A DNA stretch of 64,000 bases. It comes from Alisma plantago-aquatica (taxonomy: Eukaryota > Streptophyta > Magnoliopsida > Alismatales > Alismataceae). The DNA lies in the NCBI GenBank assembly GCA_963693085.1, contig OY856409.1, forward strand, positions 1,170,118,249 to 1,170,182,248, read 5' to 3'. Within the stretch, counting starts at the first letter, position 1. Every line of letters starts with the position of its first letter. The notes beneath the pieces are model-generated. The model was not told the origin of the DNA. It saw nothing but the letters and a program-made list of their open reading frames with translations, and did no database searches. The translations under genes and the position numbers were made by a program. Shown here one piece after another: positions 24,261 to 36,800 of the stretch.

Positions 24261-25140
24261 TATATGCAAACCTTAGGTGCACATGAAAGCAAGTTTGAAC
24301 AAGCATCCTCCTCTAGATCTCCTTCTCCTCCACCAACTGAGAAGCAAGAAAAAAAAGAGGGTGTGTAAAGAGCTCATTTGGGTCAAAGAAGAGAGGTATA
24401 TAAAGCTTAGGGTGGGAGAGAAAGGAATGTAAAGGTGTCAAGACATGCATGCCATGTGTCCCATGGTAAACCTCACTTTCATGCAAAACTAGGTCAACCA
24501 TCAAATCTTAAAACTAGGTGGACCATCACATCTCAACCCCTAGGAAAACCATTGACCTCCAACACGAGGTGGTCCATCAGGATATCAATTGAGGTGGTGA
24601 GAAAAAGTGAATGAAAAGTGGATGAGCTCACATAACTAAGAGACAACATATTTTCCATCCATGATATGTCCCTCTTTTATCAACTTGTATAATATGGTAA
24701 CCTTAGAGTTTATTTATAAAATTCACATTAAAGATCATGTTATTTTTAGTTGGTCTGGACTCAAATATCCTTGTCATAACACAAACCTTTAGGTGAAGTT
24801 TAATTTTTCATTCATTCAGTATGCCTTCAAGCTAACAAATCCAAAAAAATCCTCAAGTTAGTGTTGCTAGCTAAAAGATACGGTATTAGGAAGGATTCAA
24901 GTTTTCTTTAAGTTCATTTAAGAAGTATTGATCATACTCTTTTTTACTAGACAGATGCAATCATGATAAGTTATATAGTCCACCATTATAGTATATATAT
25001 CTAGATCCTGCTAACATGATGAAAACAAAGTAACAAAAAAAATGAAAACTAACTATGATAGATAAAATATGATGCAAGAGAAAATCGTTATATAACCCCG
25101 CCTACTCTTGAATTCAATCATGTCCTCACAGTAAAGAATC
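24261..25140 (-). repeat. LTR-like segment with minus-strand TATA and GGTGGACCATCA repeats
   Basis: Position just outside the leader of gag copy 2 suggests a 5' LTR. On the minus strand a repeated TGATGGTCCACCT module (24580-24488, three degenerate units) precedes TTTATATACCTC near 24400 by about 90-180 bases, the order U3 repeats then TATA. No matching LTR or primer site is present in the window, so the call is tentative. Confidence 0.35.
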
Positions 25141-25500
25141 AAATAAAGAGGTGTAATGGGGGTACCGAATGATCAACATGGTGGTGGGATGAATGTTCCT
25201 TGGGGGTTCTTTGGATTGGTAAGTAATAGGTTCTTATGAACTATGGAGGTTGGGTAGGCATGTTTGGTGACTGAGGGTTGTTAGAAAAATTCTCTCAACA
25301 CCAGTAATGAACATAGAGCAGTCATTCATGATACCTAATGTGTTTCAGGCACATGTGGATGCTCATTTGGTTAACCAAAAGGAGAAGTTTGTTTTGGTTG
25401 ATTTCCTACTACTGAAGGAGTAGTTGCTCTTGAATTTCCTAGACCTGAGTCAGGGTGGATGAATGTTTTTTCTACCCATTCTAAATGTACTACAACATCC
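25141..25500. other. unassigned spacer
   Basis: No motif or repeat recognised. Mildly GC-richer than its left neighbour and probably part of the decayed reading frame that follows. Confidence 0.3.
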
Positions 25501-26540
25501 ACACATGCCCTTCATATAGAAGGAATCTCCCTGTGGTGGAGGTGCTGGAGTTGAGGAGCTTTAAGCTAGATGTTGGCTGGGGATGTGGTGCATGCACCAT
25601 AATGGTACAAAAGGAGTGGATGCCTCCTCTTGCTCATCCTCCTTTACTTCATTGTCCTCCTTGTCAATCTAATCCTCTTCTTCTCTTATGGGTACCACTT
25701 CATATCCCTTTGTTGGCCACTGAAGGTGTCACATGCCTCTCAAGTGAAAGAAGGGGTCAGGAAGAACCTTAACCCACATATGTCCATCCTAAGTACAACA
25801 GGCGTACACCTTACCTTTATACTTGGAGATGAGGTGGGACCACTTGAAGTTCTTGAGGTCAAACTTGGTAAACATCAAGAGATGGTTGGTATTTTCTAGA
25901 TCTAGTTAGAGATTCATGGTGAGTGGTGTGAGAAAGCCCCGAAAATGAATATGAGTTCCCCACTAGGTTGTCTTTTGCACATACACCATATTAAGGAGAA
26001 ATAATGAACTAAGATTGACCCTCTCCATCCCCATGGTTAAGACATACCACAAGACATATATGTATGACTTCTAGACCTTCCCATGCTCTTGAGTTGGCCT
26101 GATAAAGATGGTGTTTGTTAGGTATAAGTGAAGAATGCAGACGAAAGGGTGCTTGATGTTCATCGCTAAAGACAAATACTAATTTTGATGAGGCCTTATG
26201 GAAGTGCAGTCATATGTCCCCATTCCATGATGTCAAAATCATTGGGGGTGAACTGGATTCCTCCCAGATGACCTCCCATCCTTCCATATGCTAAGGGATG
26301 CAACACACCTCCAATGTGGAAAGGAATTCATGGATGAGGTATGGACATGTTGGTCAATCATCAAAGAAGATGTTATCAACCACCATGCCTTGGATGTGGA
26401 AGGTTCTTAGTGAACCCAACTATGAAGAGGAAGACTTGGTCCCCATAGTGAGTGGGTATGAGCTCCCTCTTTTATAGCACCTCCTTGCACTTCTTTTGAG
26501 CTTCGTCTGGTAAGGCCATCTACATTGTCTTTGGAACAAA
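25501..26540 (-). pseudogene. decayed minus-strand ORF of unknown retroelement or transposon class
   Basis: From about 26400 down to 25560 one minus-strand frame stays readable with about a dozen stops. It contains ERVNLSSLFLLNMVYVQKTT (26025-25966), GFLTPLTMNL, FDLKNFKWSHLISKYKGKVY (25863-25804), DGHMWVKVLPDPFFHL, and then a strongly acidic tail, EEDxIDKEDNEVKEDEQEEA, and a Pro-rich end (STPAPPP). The layout resembles large plant-specific 'putative plant transposon protein' domains found in retroelement gag-like ORFs, but I could not confirm this. A neighbouring frame is also partly open, so frameshifts are likely. Confidence 0.4.
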
Positions 26541-26880
26541 CTAGTATGGAATAAGGGAAGAGGATAGATCTTAACTCATATCATCTATTGCTTGATATGG
26601 TAGAATATAATATGGACAGAACAAAGAAGCTTAGAGAAGCTTTCTAGTCTCAGACTACTATCATTTCTTCTCAAGTTCATCGAACAACACTTGAAGTAGA
26701 TGGGAGTTCTTAAGTGTGGTTTTATATCACCCCATGCCTATACTTTTATAGCTTGGCATGAACTACTCCTATTATGAGTCAGTTCCACATACTTCACATC
26801 CATGGTACTGACCTCTCTACCTATCCAAGTGATCATTGATATAGATAGATGTAGGCCATTGTTGTACCAACCCATGGATC
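26541..26880. other. unassigned AT-rich spacer
   Basis: No open frame, repeat or regulatory signal recognised. Confidence 0.3.
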
Positions 26881-27500
26881 TCTAAGAATTTGTGGTGTTG
26901 GTGGTATCAACTCGATGTTAGCATTGGTCGATCGGTTCCTTTAACTGTTTGATTTGGTTGCTCTCCATCATTGATGTCGGTTCCATGAATCTAGTATTTC
27001 TGATTTGGTACTACTGACTCATTTCTCAGTAGTACCGAGCTGACTTTTGGGTGTCTTCGACTAGTTGTTGGGTGCTACCGACTATGACTTTGGTGCTTCT
27101 GAATCACATATTGGTGCCACAAAAATGAATCTTAGTCTTAATGAGTTGATATTTCCTTTAGCTTCGAAGTCTTCATAAAAAACTTTCAGTACCACCGACA
27201 TGGTGGTCGGTGGCACCAAGTTGATTCATCTCTCACTGCCTTTGAGCTTATTTAGTTTGTACCATTAACACAACACTCAGTGTGGCTGATGTAAAATTTA
27301 TGTAGCTATGTGATTTTAGGTTAAACTATGTAATTTCTATTGATTGTTATGTCGTTGCTACCGACACAGAGTACCTCCTCATGCCTCCAACTAGTAAGGT
27401 TTTGGTGCCACCGACTCACCTATTAGTGGGATCACAATTTCTTTAGGAAGTTCCCATCCGTCTATGAATTATCACTCGGTGCTACCAATAGTCATGTGCA
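26881..27500 (+). repeat. U3-like fragment with GGTACTACCGAC hairpin array
   Basis: Recurrent GGTRCYACCGAC-like words, including two perfect hairpins: GGTACTACTGA-CTCATTTC-TCAGTAGTACC at 27006-27035 and CCACCGAC-ATGGTG-GTCGGTGG at 27192-27213. The same word family fills 40060-40440 and 61618-61870, where it belongs to an LTR of the Athila-like family. The part 27150-27220 parallels 61590-61650 in direct orientation. Probably an isolated fragment of that LTR's U3. Confidence 0.5.
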
Positions 27501-27516
27501 TAGTATAGGCATACTA

Positions 27517-27789
27517 TGTTCCTACATACTTCACAAATACATCAAGGTACCTTTTTTACTTGCATCAAAATATAACTACATGAGTGCAGTACAAAAAGAA
27601 CAAAGAAAAATTGTGGAAAAAGGATATGATGTGGAATTTCCCTTTCATGTAGAGTTTTTATTATTGATAAAAGAGAAGCCCCCTCTAATCTGTATAGGAT
27701 AAGGAGGAATCATACTGACTCAAGACAAACCATAATGGTCCAAGACACAACTAGGCCCATATTGAAAATAGACTAAAATAATTTCAACA
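27517..27789 (-). repeat. short copia-type LTR candidate (273 bp)
   Basis: On the minus strand it starts TGTTGAAATTATTTTAG at 27789 and ends GTATGTAGGAACA at 27517, so TGTT/AACA termini are present. A G-rich polypurine tract (CTTGAGGGGGAC) lies 17 bases upstream. Inside, a GGGCC segment, a CTCCTTATCC patch and CAATAATAAAA mimic the U3-R signals of short plant copia LTRs. No second copy or primer site is visible, and no target duplication could be confirmed, so it may be a solo or orphan 3' LTR. Confidence 0.5.
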
Positions 27790-27800
27790 AATAAACTTTT

Positions 27801-28800
27801 GAATAGTCCCCCTCAAGATAGAGATTGGAAGAGTTACAAGTCAACTTGCAAATAGATAGTCAGACTTGTGCATATATATATAAAAAAAAATCCCATACAA
27901 GAATGTTTCTCCCCCTCAATGTTTTAATAAATCACTCAAATACTCCCCCTCAAGAAAATAATCTCAAACTAGGTAGGTAGGAAGGTGGAAGGAGATTCTT
28001 AATCATTGTGAAATGGCATCTAGGAGAGATGTAATAGCAACATGTAGGCATCATGGTCATCATCTAAATCATTATTGTCAACAAGTAAACCAGAGAGTTT
28101 TGGAGTACAAGAAGTAGTAGTGAATGTGCATGCAAAGAACAAACAAGCCAAAGAGTGTTGGCACATAATAGCATAAAGTAGATGGTGTTGCCAGATAGAA
28201 GACCAGTTCCTGAAGTATAGAGTAGATCAGGGACTCCAGGATCCAATGTAATTGAAACTCCATCATGTATATGTAAAATAACCAATAGAAAATTTCATCA
28301 TCTTCTCTCACCATAAAGTTTCCATCACAGTCATAGAGATCACATTCTAAAGAGTTCTGGGTCACAATTGCAGCAAAGGTGGGAAAGTCACATACAAATA
28401 ATCAATGTAAAAATAGAGCACAAACAATAGATAGTATGAACTCACAAAGCAGCAAGTAACATGTGCTAATCATGTAAAAAGTGGCAACAATGATGTTTTC
28501 AGACAGAAAATCAGCAATAGATAGCATAAGTGAAGTAGTAGTAGTAATCAGTAAACAGCCAGTACAAATAAGTAGATAACTTCATAGCACTAGGAAATAT
28601 GATGATGAATAAGTTTCTCAAACTCTTTATAAGGTATAATAATCAATAATAGCATCAAATGGTTCCATATAGTAACAAAAAAAACACTACAAAGTAGAAG
28701 AAAGTAGCATGAAGTTCCATAGAAAAATAGAACTATATTCATCTTCTTCTATCCTCCATCTCATCTCTTCCCTCTACTCATCATCTAGTATTCTCCCCCT
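27801..28800 (-). other. polypurine-tract-like GGGGGA runs (four on the minus strand)
   Basis: The minus strand carries CTTGAGGGGGAC (27817-27806), TTGAGGGGGAGAAAC (27919-27905), TTCTTGAGGGGGAGT (27953-27939) and GGCATCAGGGGGAGAATAC (28808-28790). Runs of this kind prime plus-strand DNA in LTR elements, and multiple copies are known from Sireviruses. Only the first is next to an LTR-like start. Two overlapping minus-strand frames between 28064 and 28365 show no motif. Confidence 0.45.
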
Positions 28801-29289
28801 GATGCCAAATATGAAAAAATTCAAGAGAGTGGTTGGGGTGGAAAGTCAAACAATGGTAGAGGCAAGGGATATGTAGGAAAGTATGTGGAGGGGTAGCTGC
28901 CAACTCAGGTCAAAGTGCAACATGACCCAATTACATAGATTCATATAGAAAACAAATGAATATCTTTATAGTTTGAAAGAGGTGTGGGAGTGGAGCCCTC
29001 GTAAAAGAAATTGGATAGGGTTATAAAAAGTAGGATTTTATTAGATACAATATGTATATGAGGAATAGTATAAGTATCGAGGAGATAGGCCTTTTGTATG
29101 TAGGGCTACAAAGGGTGGGGGTTTAAAGAAAAAAAAAGAAAACTAAAAATTAAAGAAAAAGAAATATAAGTTTTTCTAGTAAGGATAAAGGGCGGACTCC
29201 CTATGTATAGAAGCCTCTACCATCTTATGGAATCACTATACATAATGTAGTATGCCAATATGTAGAATCGGTAGAAGTGGACATGTTGT
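28801..29289. other. non-coding, AT-rich; nothing recognised
   Basis: Lies between the GGGGGA runs and the GACAC/GTGTC array. Purine-rich on the + strand near 29110-29170. It may be 3' untranslated sequence of the Athila-like element to its right, whose sense strand is minus. Confidence 0.3.
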
Positions 29290-29585
29290 GTTGGTCAAGG
29301 AACATGTTGTGTTGATACAACAGTAGAAGTTATTCCCGACAAGATGTCAGTGACACACAGTGTCTTGGGGCAACACATCATGTCAGTTGACAAAACTCGG
29401 GGTATAATTGAGACAAACACAAGTGACACACTGTATCATTTAGGTGACATGACGTGTCAAAGTGCACTCAACACTGTGTCAGAAAATGACATGTCGTGTT
29501 GTCAAGCAGATTTTTCCAACAAAGTCACAAACAAAACCAAAGAGTGCCTACACGTTGTGTCAAGAAGAGGCACACCGTATTAGTG
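29290..29585. repeat. GACAC/GTGTC short palindrome array
   Basis: Dense alternation of GACAC and GTGTC or CATGTC words. The perfect inverted repeat GACAC-ACA-GTGTC lies at 29352-29364. GACA-TGACG-TGTC at about 29446-29458 and the palindrome GACATGTC at about 29488-29495 follow, with further degenerate pairs. It lies downstream of the Athila-like pol in the minus sense, where Athila/Tat elements have a long non-coding region before the 3' LTR. Confidence 0.65.
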
Positions 29586-29867
29586 CCAAATAGTAGTATA
29601 AAACACCTAAGACAACAAAAAAATATGGATTAATCCTTTTGGATCTCTACCATATCAATATAGGAATGGTATGTCCCAAAAATCACCAGAAATGAGAGAT
29701 TTTTATCCAAGTTTTGGGAACATGAACATAAAAATGACTAACACAAAATAAATAATAGAATCTAAAGTGGGGTTCCTCCCATAAGCACCCTTATTTAATA
29801 TCATAGGCTGAAAAAAGAAAATCACATCAAGGAAACTCAACGAGCTTCAACTCTTTCTACTCATGGA
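29586..29867 (-). mobile_element. region just past the 3' end of Athila-like pol
   Basis: The minus strand contains TGGGAGGAACCCC near 29785-29773, which resembles the TGGGAGGCAACCCA signature that follows pol in Athila elements. Nothing coding is seen. Confidence 0.5.
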
Positions 29868-32800
29868 CCACTTCTTCCCCTAAATAGTGTTGAAGATGTC
29901 GTACATTGGTCTTAAAGACATGTACACCATTAATTATATCTACTATTCCGTGGGGGAATTCTTTGACAACCACATATGTTCCACTCCATCAGGTTCTTAA
30001 GTTACCCGAGTGCAACTTCAACCAAGAATTCAACCGAAAAAATTGTTGCGCTAGTAATAAAGACCTATGTAAAATACAATGATCAAGAATCTTCTTATTT
30101 ATATCCTTTTGTATGCTCAAATTTTCATAAGTGTCAAGTATAATCTCGTCCAATTCATTCATCTCTAGCTTACACTTCTCCCCTATAATAGATAGGTCAA
30201 CATTGAATTTCTTCAAGGCCCAGTTGGCCCTATGCTCCAACTCCATAGCCATGTGTCATTCCTAGACATAGACTAATCTAGAAGGTGTTGTGTCGATAGG
30301 GGTTTTGAATGCCGTCCTATATGCCCAAAGAGCATTATTTAATTACATGCTTTGGTTTGTTCTCTAGAGATAGTATTTTTTAAGAATATTTTATTTTGCA
30401 TATTTAACAACTCTACTTGGCCTTGGATCTGAGGATGGTATGGAGTACCTACCCTATGATTAACTCTATATGTTCCTAATAGCAATCAAAATTCCCTATC
30501 AATAAAATTGGAGCCAATATCACTAATAACCATTATGGACACTGCAAACCTATAGAAAATATTATTTTTACCGAACTACATATAACCTCCACATTATTGA
30601 CACAGATAGGAATTGCTTACACCCACTCTGACATGTAATAAAAAAGAAAAAATAAATTAATTAGAACTAGAAGACATAGATGGACCCATGAAATAAATCC
30701 CCCAAAGGTCAAATAACTCAACTTATTTAAAATTACACAAATGCATTTCATATCACCAAAAGATGTTTCCAGTATGTTGACATGCAATCACACCTCCTAA
30801 CAAAGTGGTATTCATCCTTAAACAAAGACAGTCTATAAAATACACTCTCCAACACTTTAGCGGTTGTCCTTCATCTAGAATAGCATCCCTCAGTGGGCAT
30901 TGAGTGGCACTGAGAAAATATGATCTCAAACTGACACTTAGGAACACATTTACCCATCAAGGCACTGCCTAATCAATATGGGTTCATCCAAATATAATAC
31001 CTTAAGAAGTGGAAGAATCACCATTGGTCTTGACATCCAGAATCTTCTGCTAATTCTCCACATGCTAGATAACTAAAAACATTTGAATATCATGGATTCT
31101 CCTTAACCAAAAAGAGTTATTATTAAGAAACTCCTCAATAATTAATATCTATAACCCAGACTCTTCACCCTCTCTAGACTAGACAAGTGATATGCTACTA
31201 TATTTTCTTCCCTTGATTTATCTCTAACCTCTTAGTGGAATTCTTGTAGTTATTTATGGCATGGTCATGATATTTTCTTGATATTGCATTTGCTATGAAA
31301 TCCTAACCATGCAGGTGTTATGAGATGACAAACATATCCAGGTATGAGCTATGATAATTTAGCAACATGATCATTTCATATATCACCTTTTCTCCTTTAA
31401 ATATCTCCTTAATTTGTTAAAATCAAAGATGACACCCAATTATTCCTTTTTAGTGGTGGTCTAATAAAGTTGTATCACTCAAAGTCCTCGACGCATAATA
31501 AATAACTAAAAGGGCATGATCTTTGTGTTCACTTAAAACAACTCCAACCGCATAGTTTAATGTGTCACACATAATTTAAAAAGGATGGCTCCAGTCTAGA
31601 TCCACCACCAAGGGTGCGAAGATCAAATTCTCATTCAAAACCTCAAACTCTTCTAAAACAATGATCATCAAAATGTATTTCGATGTCTCTTTCTAACAGT
31701 TAGGAAAGGGGTTATTCTATTTTGGAAAACTCTTTTGTGTATCATTGGTAAAAGCCTATGTGACATAGAGAAATCCTAACTCTGTTCATTGAAGATGGAA
31801 GAGGAAGTTTAGATATCACCTTAATATTTACTAGATAGACTTCCATCCCCTTATTAGACACCTTATATTCAAGCACAATTCCTTCACTCACTATCATGTG
31901 ACATTTCTCCTAATTCAAAACCAAATGAGTTTCGTCATAACTATTCAAACCTTATCAAGACTAGAAAGAGAGGCATAAAAGGGATCTTAATATATCAAAA
32001 TATCATCAATAAAAATCTCAAGACAACATTCAACCATATCAAAAATAATGGTGGGCATACATCATTGAAATGTTGTTGGGGCATTACAAACACCAAAGGG
32101 CATACAACAGTAAGAAGAAGCACCTTAGGAGCATGTGAAGATTGACTTCTCTTCATCTTGTAGTTCTATGGTAATCTGATTGTACCCCAAATAACCATCT
32201 AAAAAGCAAAAGTGTGAGAGACCAACAAGTCTCTCAAGAATCTCATCAATAAAGGGTAGGGGAAAATGGTCTTCTAGTGTGGAAGCATTCGAATGACAAT
32301 AATCAATGTAAACTCGCCACCCTATCACTGACCTAGTAGAAACTAGTTCTCTACCAAAATTGATATTCCCAATTATTCCCCACTTCTTAGGATCTACTTG
32401 AGTTGGACTAACCCATTTAGAATATGATATAACATACATTACACCTACTGATATAACTTCTACTACCTCTTTCTATACTACCTCGGTCATCATGGGGTTT
32501 AGACAACTTGGAGGTTGGTCCACCTACTTTTCTCCTGCTTCAATGTGGATCATTTGTTTGAACAAGTTGGGAGAAATCCCATTGATATCATTAATTCACC
32601 ACCCAAAATTAGCCTGATGGTTCTTTAGGACAATGAGTAGTTGTTCCTCCTTTTAAAGACTCAGTGATGTAGAAATTATCACTGAATCTTGTGGTCTACC
32701 TCCAAGAATGTGTACTTCAAATGTGGAGGAAGTGGCTTCAATTCCATCTCAGGAGAATGTATCGGTGGTGGTGGTGGCAGTCCTAGATCCTCAAAGTGCT

Positions 32801-33821
32801 TCATATAGAAGCATGACAATGCCCACTCATCCATGAGATGGTACTGCATGCAGTCATCAACTAGATTCATGAGACAAGATTCCAAAGATAGCTAAGGATA
32901 AGCATGAATAATAGAAGAGAATACATATTGGGTGAACATCATCCACCAGTTTCTCATGATATTTCACTACCTTTCCCATTGAGATTTTCTTTTTTTCAGT
33001 TTAATATTGTCCACCACTAGGGTGCCTTGGACCACCTGTCTCATGATGTGTCCCACGTCCAGAAAAAGGTTTCCCTAAAAGAAGAGACACCTTATTGTTA
33101 GTATGTTGAGCCACATGACACTATCATTGCTTATGGGTTTGTTATTTTTGACCAGTTAGCTTTATTATAAACTAGTCATCTTGAGTTCTTAGTTCCAACC
33201 TACCTCTGTCCATCTCAAAGATAACATCCCTTTGTGGATTGAAATGGCCTTCCTTACAACAATTCATTGTCATAGTCATTATTCATTTTCATGACTACAA
33301 AATCTGCTGGAAAGATGAACTTATCTACCTTCACTAGGACATCCTCACATATGCCTCGTGGTTTCACAATAGAATTATCAGCCAACAGAATTTTCATATT
33401 TCTTTTCCTTGATTTCTTAATCCCAATATTCTTAAATGTTGTTATTTGAAAAAGGTTTATTCTTACTCCTAAATAACATAGTACTTCCCCAAATATGATA
33501 GTTCCTATGAAACACAATATATTGATATGGAGTTATTGATATGGAGTTTCCTAAAAACATCAAGAAAATTCTTGAAGTGATTCTCAAATTTTATGGCCTT
33601 CAATCTACTAAGAAAAGACATAGGAGTGACACTCTAGCATTAGCAAGGTGGAATGTAAGGATCTTTTAGGGTTTTGAATTTCCTCATGTCATCCTCTTTT
33701 GCAACTTCTTCTTGTGGCATGGAGTGTATTGGTTGCACATAAGGTATCTTTTCTATCAAAACCACAATCTCAGATGATCTTTAGCTCTGGAATCATTGTT
33801 TGCTCTTTATCCAACACTTTA
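29868..33821 (-). pseudogene. Athila-like Ty3/gypsy PR-RT-RH-IN relic, tandem unit 1
   Basis: From right to left: protease 33517-33254 (VLCYLGVRINLF, ADNSIVKP, EDVLVKVDKFIFPADFVV), a linker (ELKPLPPHLKYTFLE near 32740-32695), RT (YSKWVSP near 32420, GWRVYIDYCHSNAS, DHFPLPFIDEILERLVG, FLDGYLGYNQI, then FIDDILIY near 32000), RNase H, integrase zinc-binding remains (about 31020-30750), and integrase C-terminus 30252-29989 (LEHRANWALKKF, LNSWLKLHSGNLR). The catalytic protease Asp is Tyr. Many stops; not functional. Domain order (PR, RT, RH, IN) is that of Ty3/gypsy and the wording is Athila/Tat-like. It directly abuts a second copy with no LTR between. Confidence 0.88.
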
Positions 33822-36800
33822 CCACTATTTTCCCTAAATAGTGTTAAAGATGTTGTCCATTGGTCTTAAATACCTTTACACCATTAATTATCTCTACTTC
33901 TCCATGGGAGAATTCTTTGACCACCATATATGGTCCACTCTGTTAGGTTCTTAAGTTACCCGAGTGGAACTTCAACCAAGAATTGAACAGAAAAAACCAT
34001 TTCTCCTGTAAGAAAGACCAATGTAAAATACAATGATCATGATTCTTCTTATTTTTATCCTTGTGTGCCCTCAAATTTTCAGAAGTGTCAAGTGTAATCT
34101 TCTTCAATTTATTCAGCTCTAGCTTGCATTTCTCCCCTATAATAGATAGGCCAACATTGAATTTCTTCATCACCTAGTTGGCCCTATGCTCCAAATCCAC
34201 AACCATGTGACATGCCGAACATAGACTAATCTAGAAGGTGTTGTTCTAATAGGGGTTTTGAAGTCCATCCTATATTCCCAAAGAGCATTATCTAATTACA
34301 TGCTTTGGTTTGTTCTCTAGAGATAGTATTTTCTAAGAATATTTTAATTTACATATTTGACACCTCTACTTGGCCTTGGGTGTGAGGATGATATGGTGTT
34401 TTTACCCTATGATTAACTCTATATGTTCCTAATAACACTCTGAATTCCCTATCTATAGAATTGGAGCCACCATCCCTAATGACCATTTTGGACACTGCAA
34501 ACATGTAGAAAATATTATCTTTTACCGAACTACATATAACCTCCACATATTTGATATAGATAGGAATTGTTTACACCCACTCTAACACATAATAAAAAAA
34601 AGAAAAATATATGAATTAAAACTAGAAGACACAAATGGCCTCATGAAATAAATTCCCCAAAGGTCAAATAACTCAACTTATTTAAAATTATGCAAATTCA
34701 TTTCATATCACCTAAAGATGTTTCCTGTATGTTGACATGCAATCACACCTCCTTACAAAGTGGTATTCATCCTTAAACAAAGACGGTCTATAAAATCCAC
34801 TCTCCAACACTTTAGCAGTTGTCCTTGAGCTATAATAGCATCCCTCAGTGGGCATTGAGTGGCACTGAGCAAATATGATCTCAAACTCACACTTAGGAAC
34901 ACATTTACTAAATATCCCATCAAGGCACTTCCTAATTATGGGTTCATCCAAAATAAATGCCTTAAGGAGTGGACAAATCACCATTTTTCTTGATATCCTG
35001 AATCTTCTGGTAATTCTCCACATGCTAGATAACTAAAAACATTTGAATATCATGGATTCTCCTTAATAGAAAAGACCTATTATTAAGAAATTCCTCAATA
35101 ATTAGTATCTCCAACCCATACTCTTCACCCTCTCTAGACTAGACAAGTGATCTGCTACTACATTTTCTTCCCCTAATTTATCTCTAACCTCTTAGTCAAA
35201 TTCTTGTAGTAGTATAATCCATTAGATCATATTTGCATCTTTCTTGTACAAGAGGTACCTATTGGCAACATAATCATTTCAAACTATCACCTTTTCTCCT
35301 TTAAATATTTCCTCAAGTTGTTAAAATCAAAGTTGACACCCTATTATTCTTTTTTAGTGGTGGTCTAATTAAGTTGTATCACTCAAAGCCCTCGACACAT
35401 AATATATAACTAAAAGGTTGTGATCTTTGTGTTGACTTAAAACAGCTCCAACCACATAGTTTGATGTGTCACACATAAGCTAAAAAGGATGGCTCCAATC
35501 TTGATCCACCACCAAGGGTGTGAATATCAAATTCTCCTTCAAAACCTTAAACTATTCTAAACAACGATCATCAAAATTTAATTCGAAGTCTCTTTCTAAC
35601 AATTAGGAAAGGGGTTATTCTATTTTGGAAAATTCTATTGTTTACTCTTGTTAGAAAAGAATTTATATATGAATGAACTCTGTAGTCCATAGATGACTGT
35701 ATGTAATTGTGTATTTTTCTACATATGTAAACCTATATGATTGGCTATATGTAAACATATATTGTGTTTTTATCTACATTTGATGAAAGCTATTGATTTG
35801 GGACATAGAGAACTCCTAACTCTCTTCATCGAAGATGGCAGAGGAAGTTTGGAAATAACCTTAATATTTACTAGATAGACTTCCATCCTCTTACTAGACA
35901 CCTTATATTCAAGCATAATTCCTTCACTCACTATCATGTGACATTTCTCCTAATTCAAAATTGAATGAGTCTCCTCATAACTATTCAAACCTTATAAAGA
36001 TTGGAAAGAGAGGCATAAAAGGACTCTTAATATATCAAAATATCATCAATAAAAATCTTGAGACAACATTCAACCATATCAAAAATAATGGTTAGCATAC
36101 ATCGTTGAAATGTTGTTGGGACATTACAAACACTGAAGGGCATGCAACAATAAGAAGAAGCACCTTAGGAGCAAGTGAAGATTGACTTCTCTTCATCTGG
36201 TAGTTCTATGGTAATCTGATTGTACCCCAAATAACCATCTAAAAAGCAAAAGTGTGAGAGACCAATGAGTCTCTCAAGAATTCAGTCAATAAAGAGTTGG
36301 GGAAATTGTCTTCTAGTGTAGTGACATTCAAACGATAGTAATCAATGCAAAATCACCACCCTATCACTGACCTAGTAGAAACTAGTTCACTACCAAAATT
36401 CGTATTCCCAATTATTCCCCACTTCATAGGATCTACTTGACTTGGACTAACCCATTTAGAATATGATATAACATACATTATACCTACTGATATAACTTCT
36501 ACTACCTCTTTCTTCACTACCTCAGTCATCATGGGGTTTAGACACCTTGGAGGTTGGCCCACATTATTTTCTCCTTCTTGAATGTGGATCTTGTGTTCAA
36601 ACAAGTTGGGATAAATCCCATTGATATCAGTTTTTGACCACCCAAATGTAGCCTGATGGTTCTTTAGGACGATGAGTAGTTGTTCCTCCTTTTAATGACT
36701 CAATGATGCATAAATTATCACTGAAGCTTGTGGTATACCACTAAGAATGTGTACTTCAAATGTGAAGGAAGTGGCTTCAATTCCATCTCAGGAGGATGTT

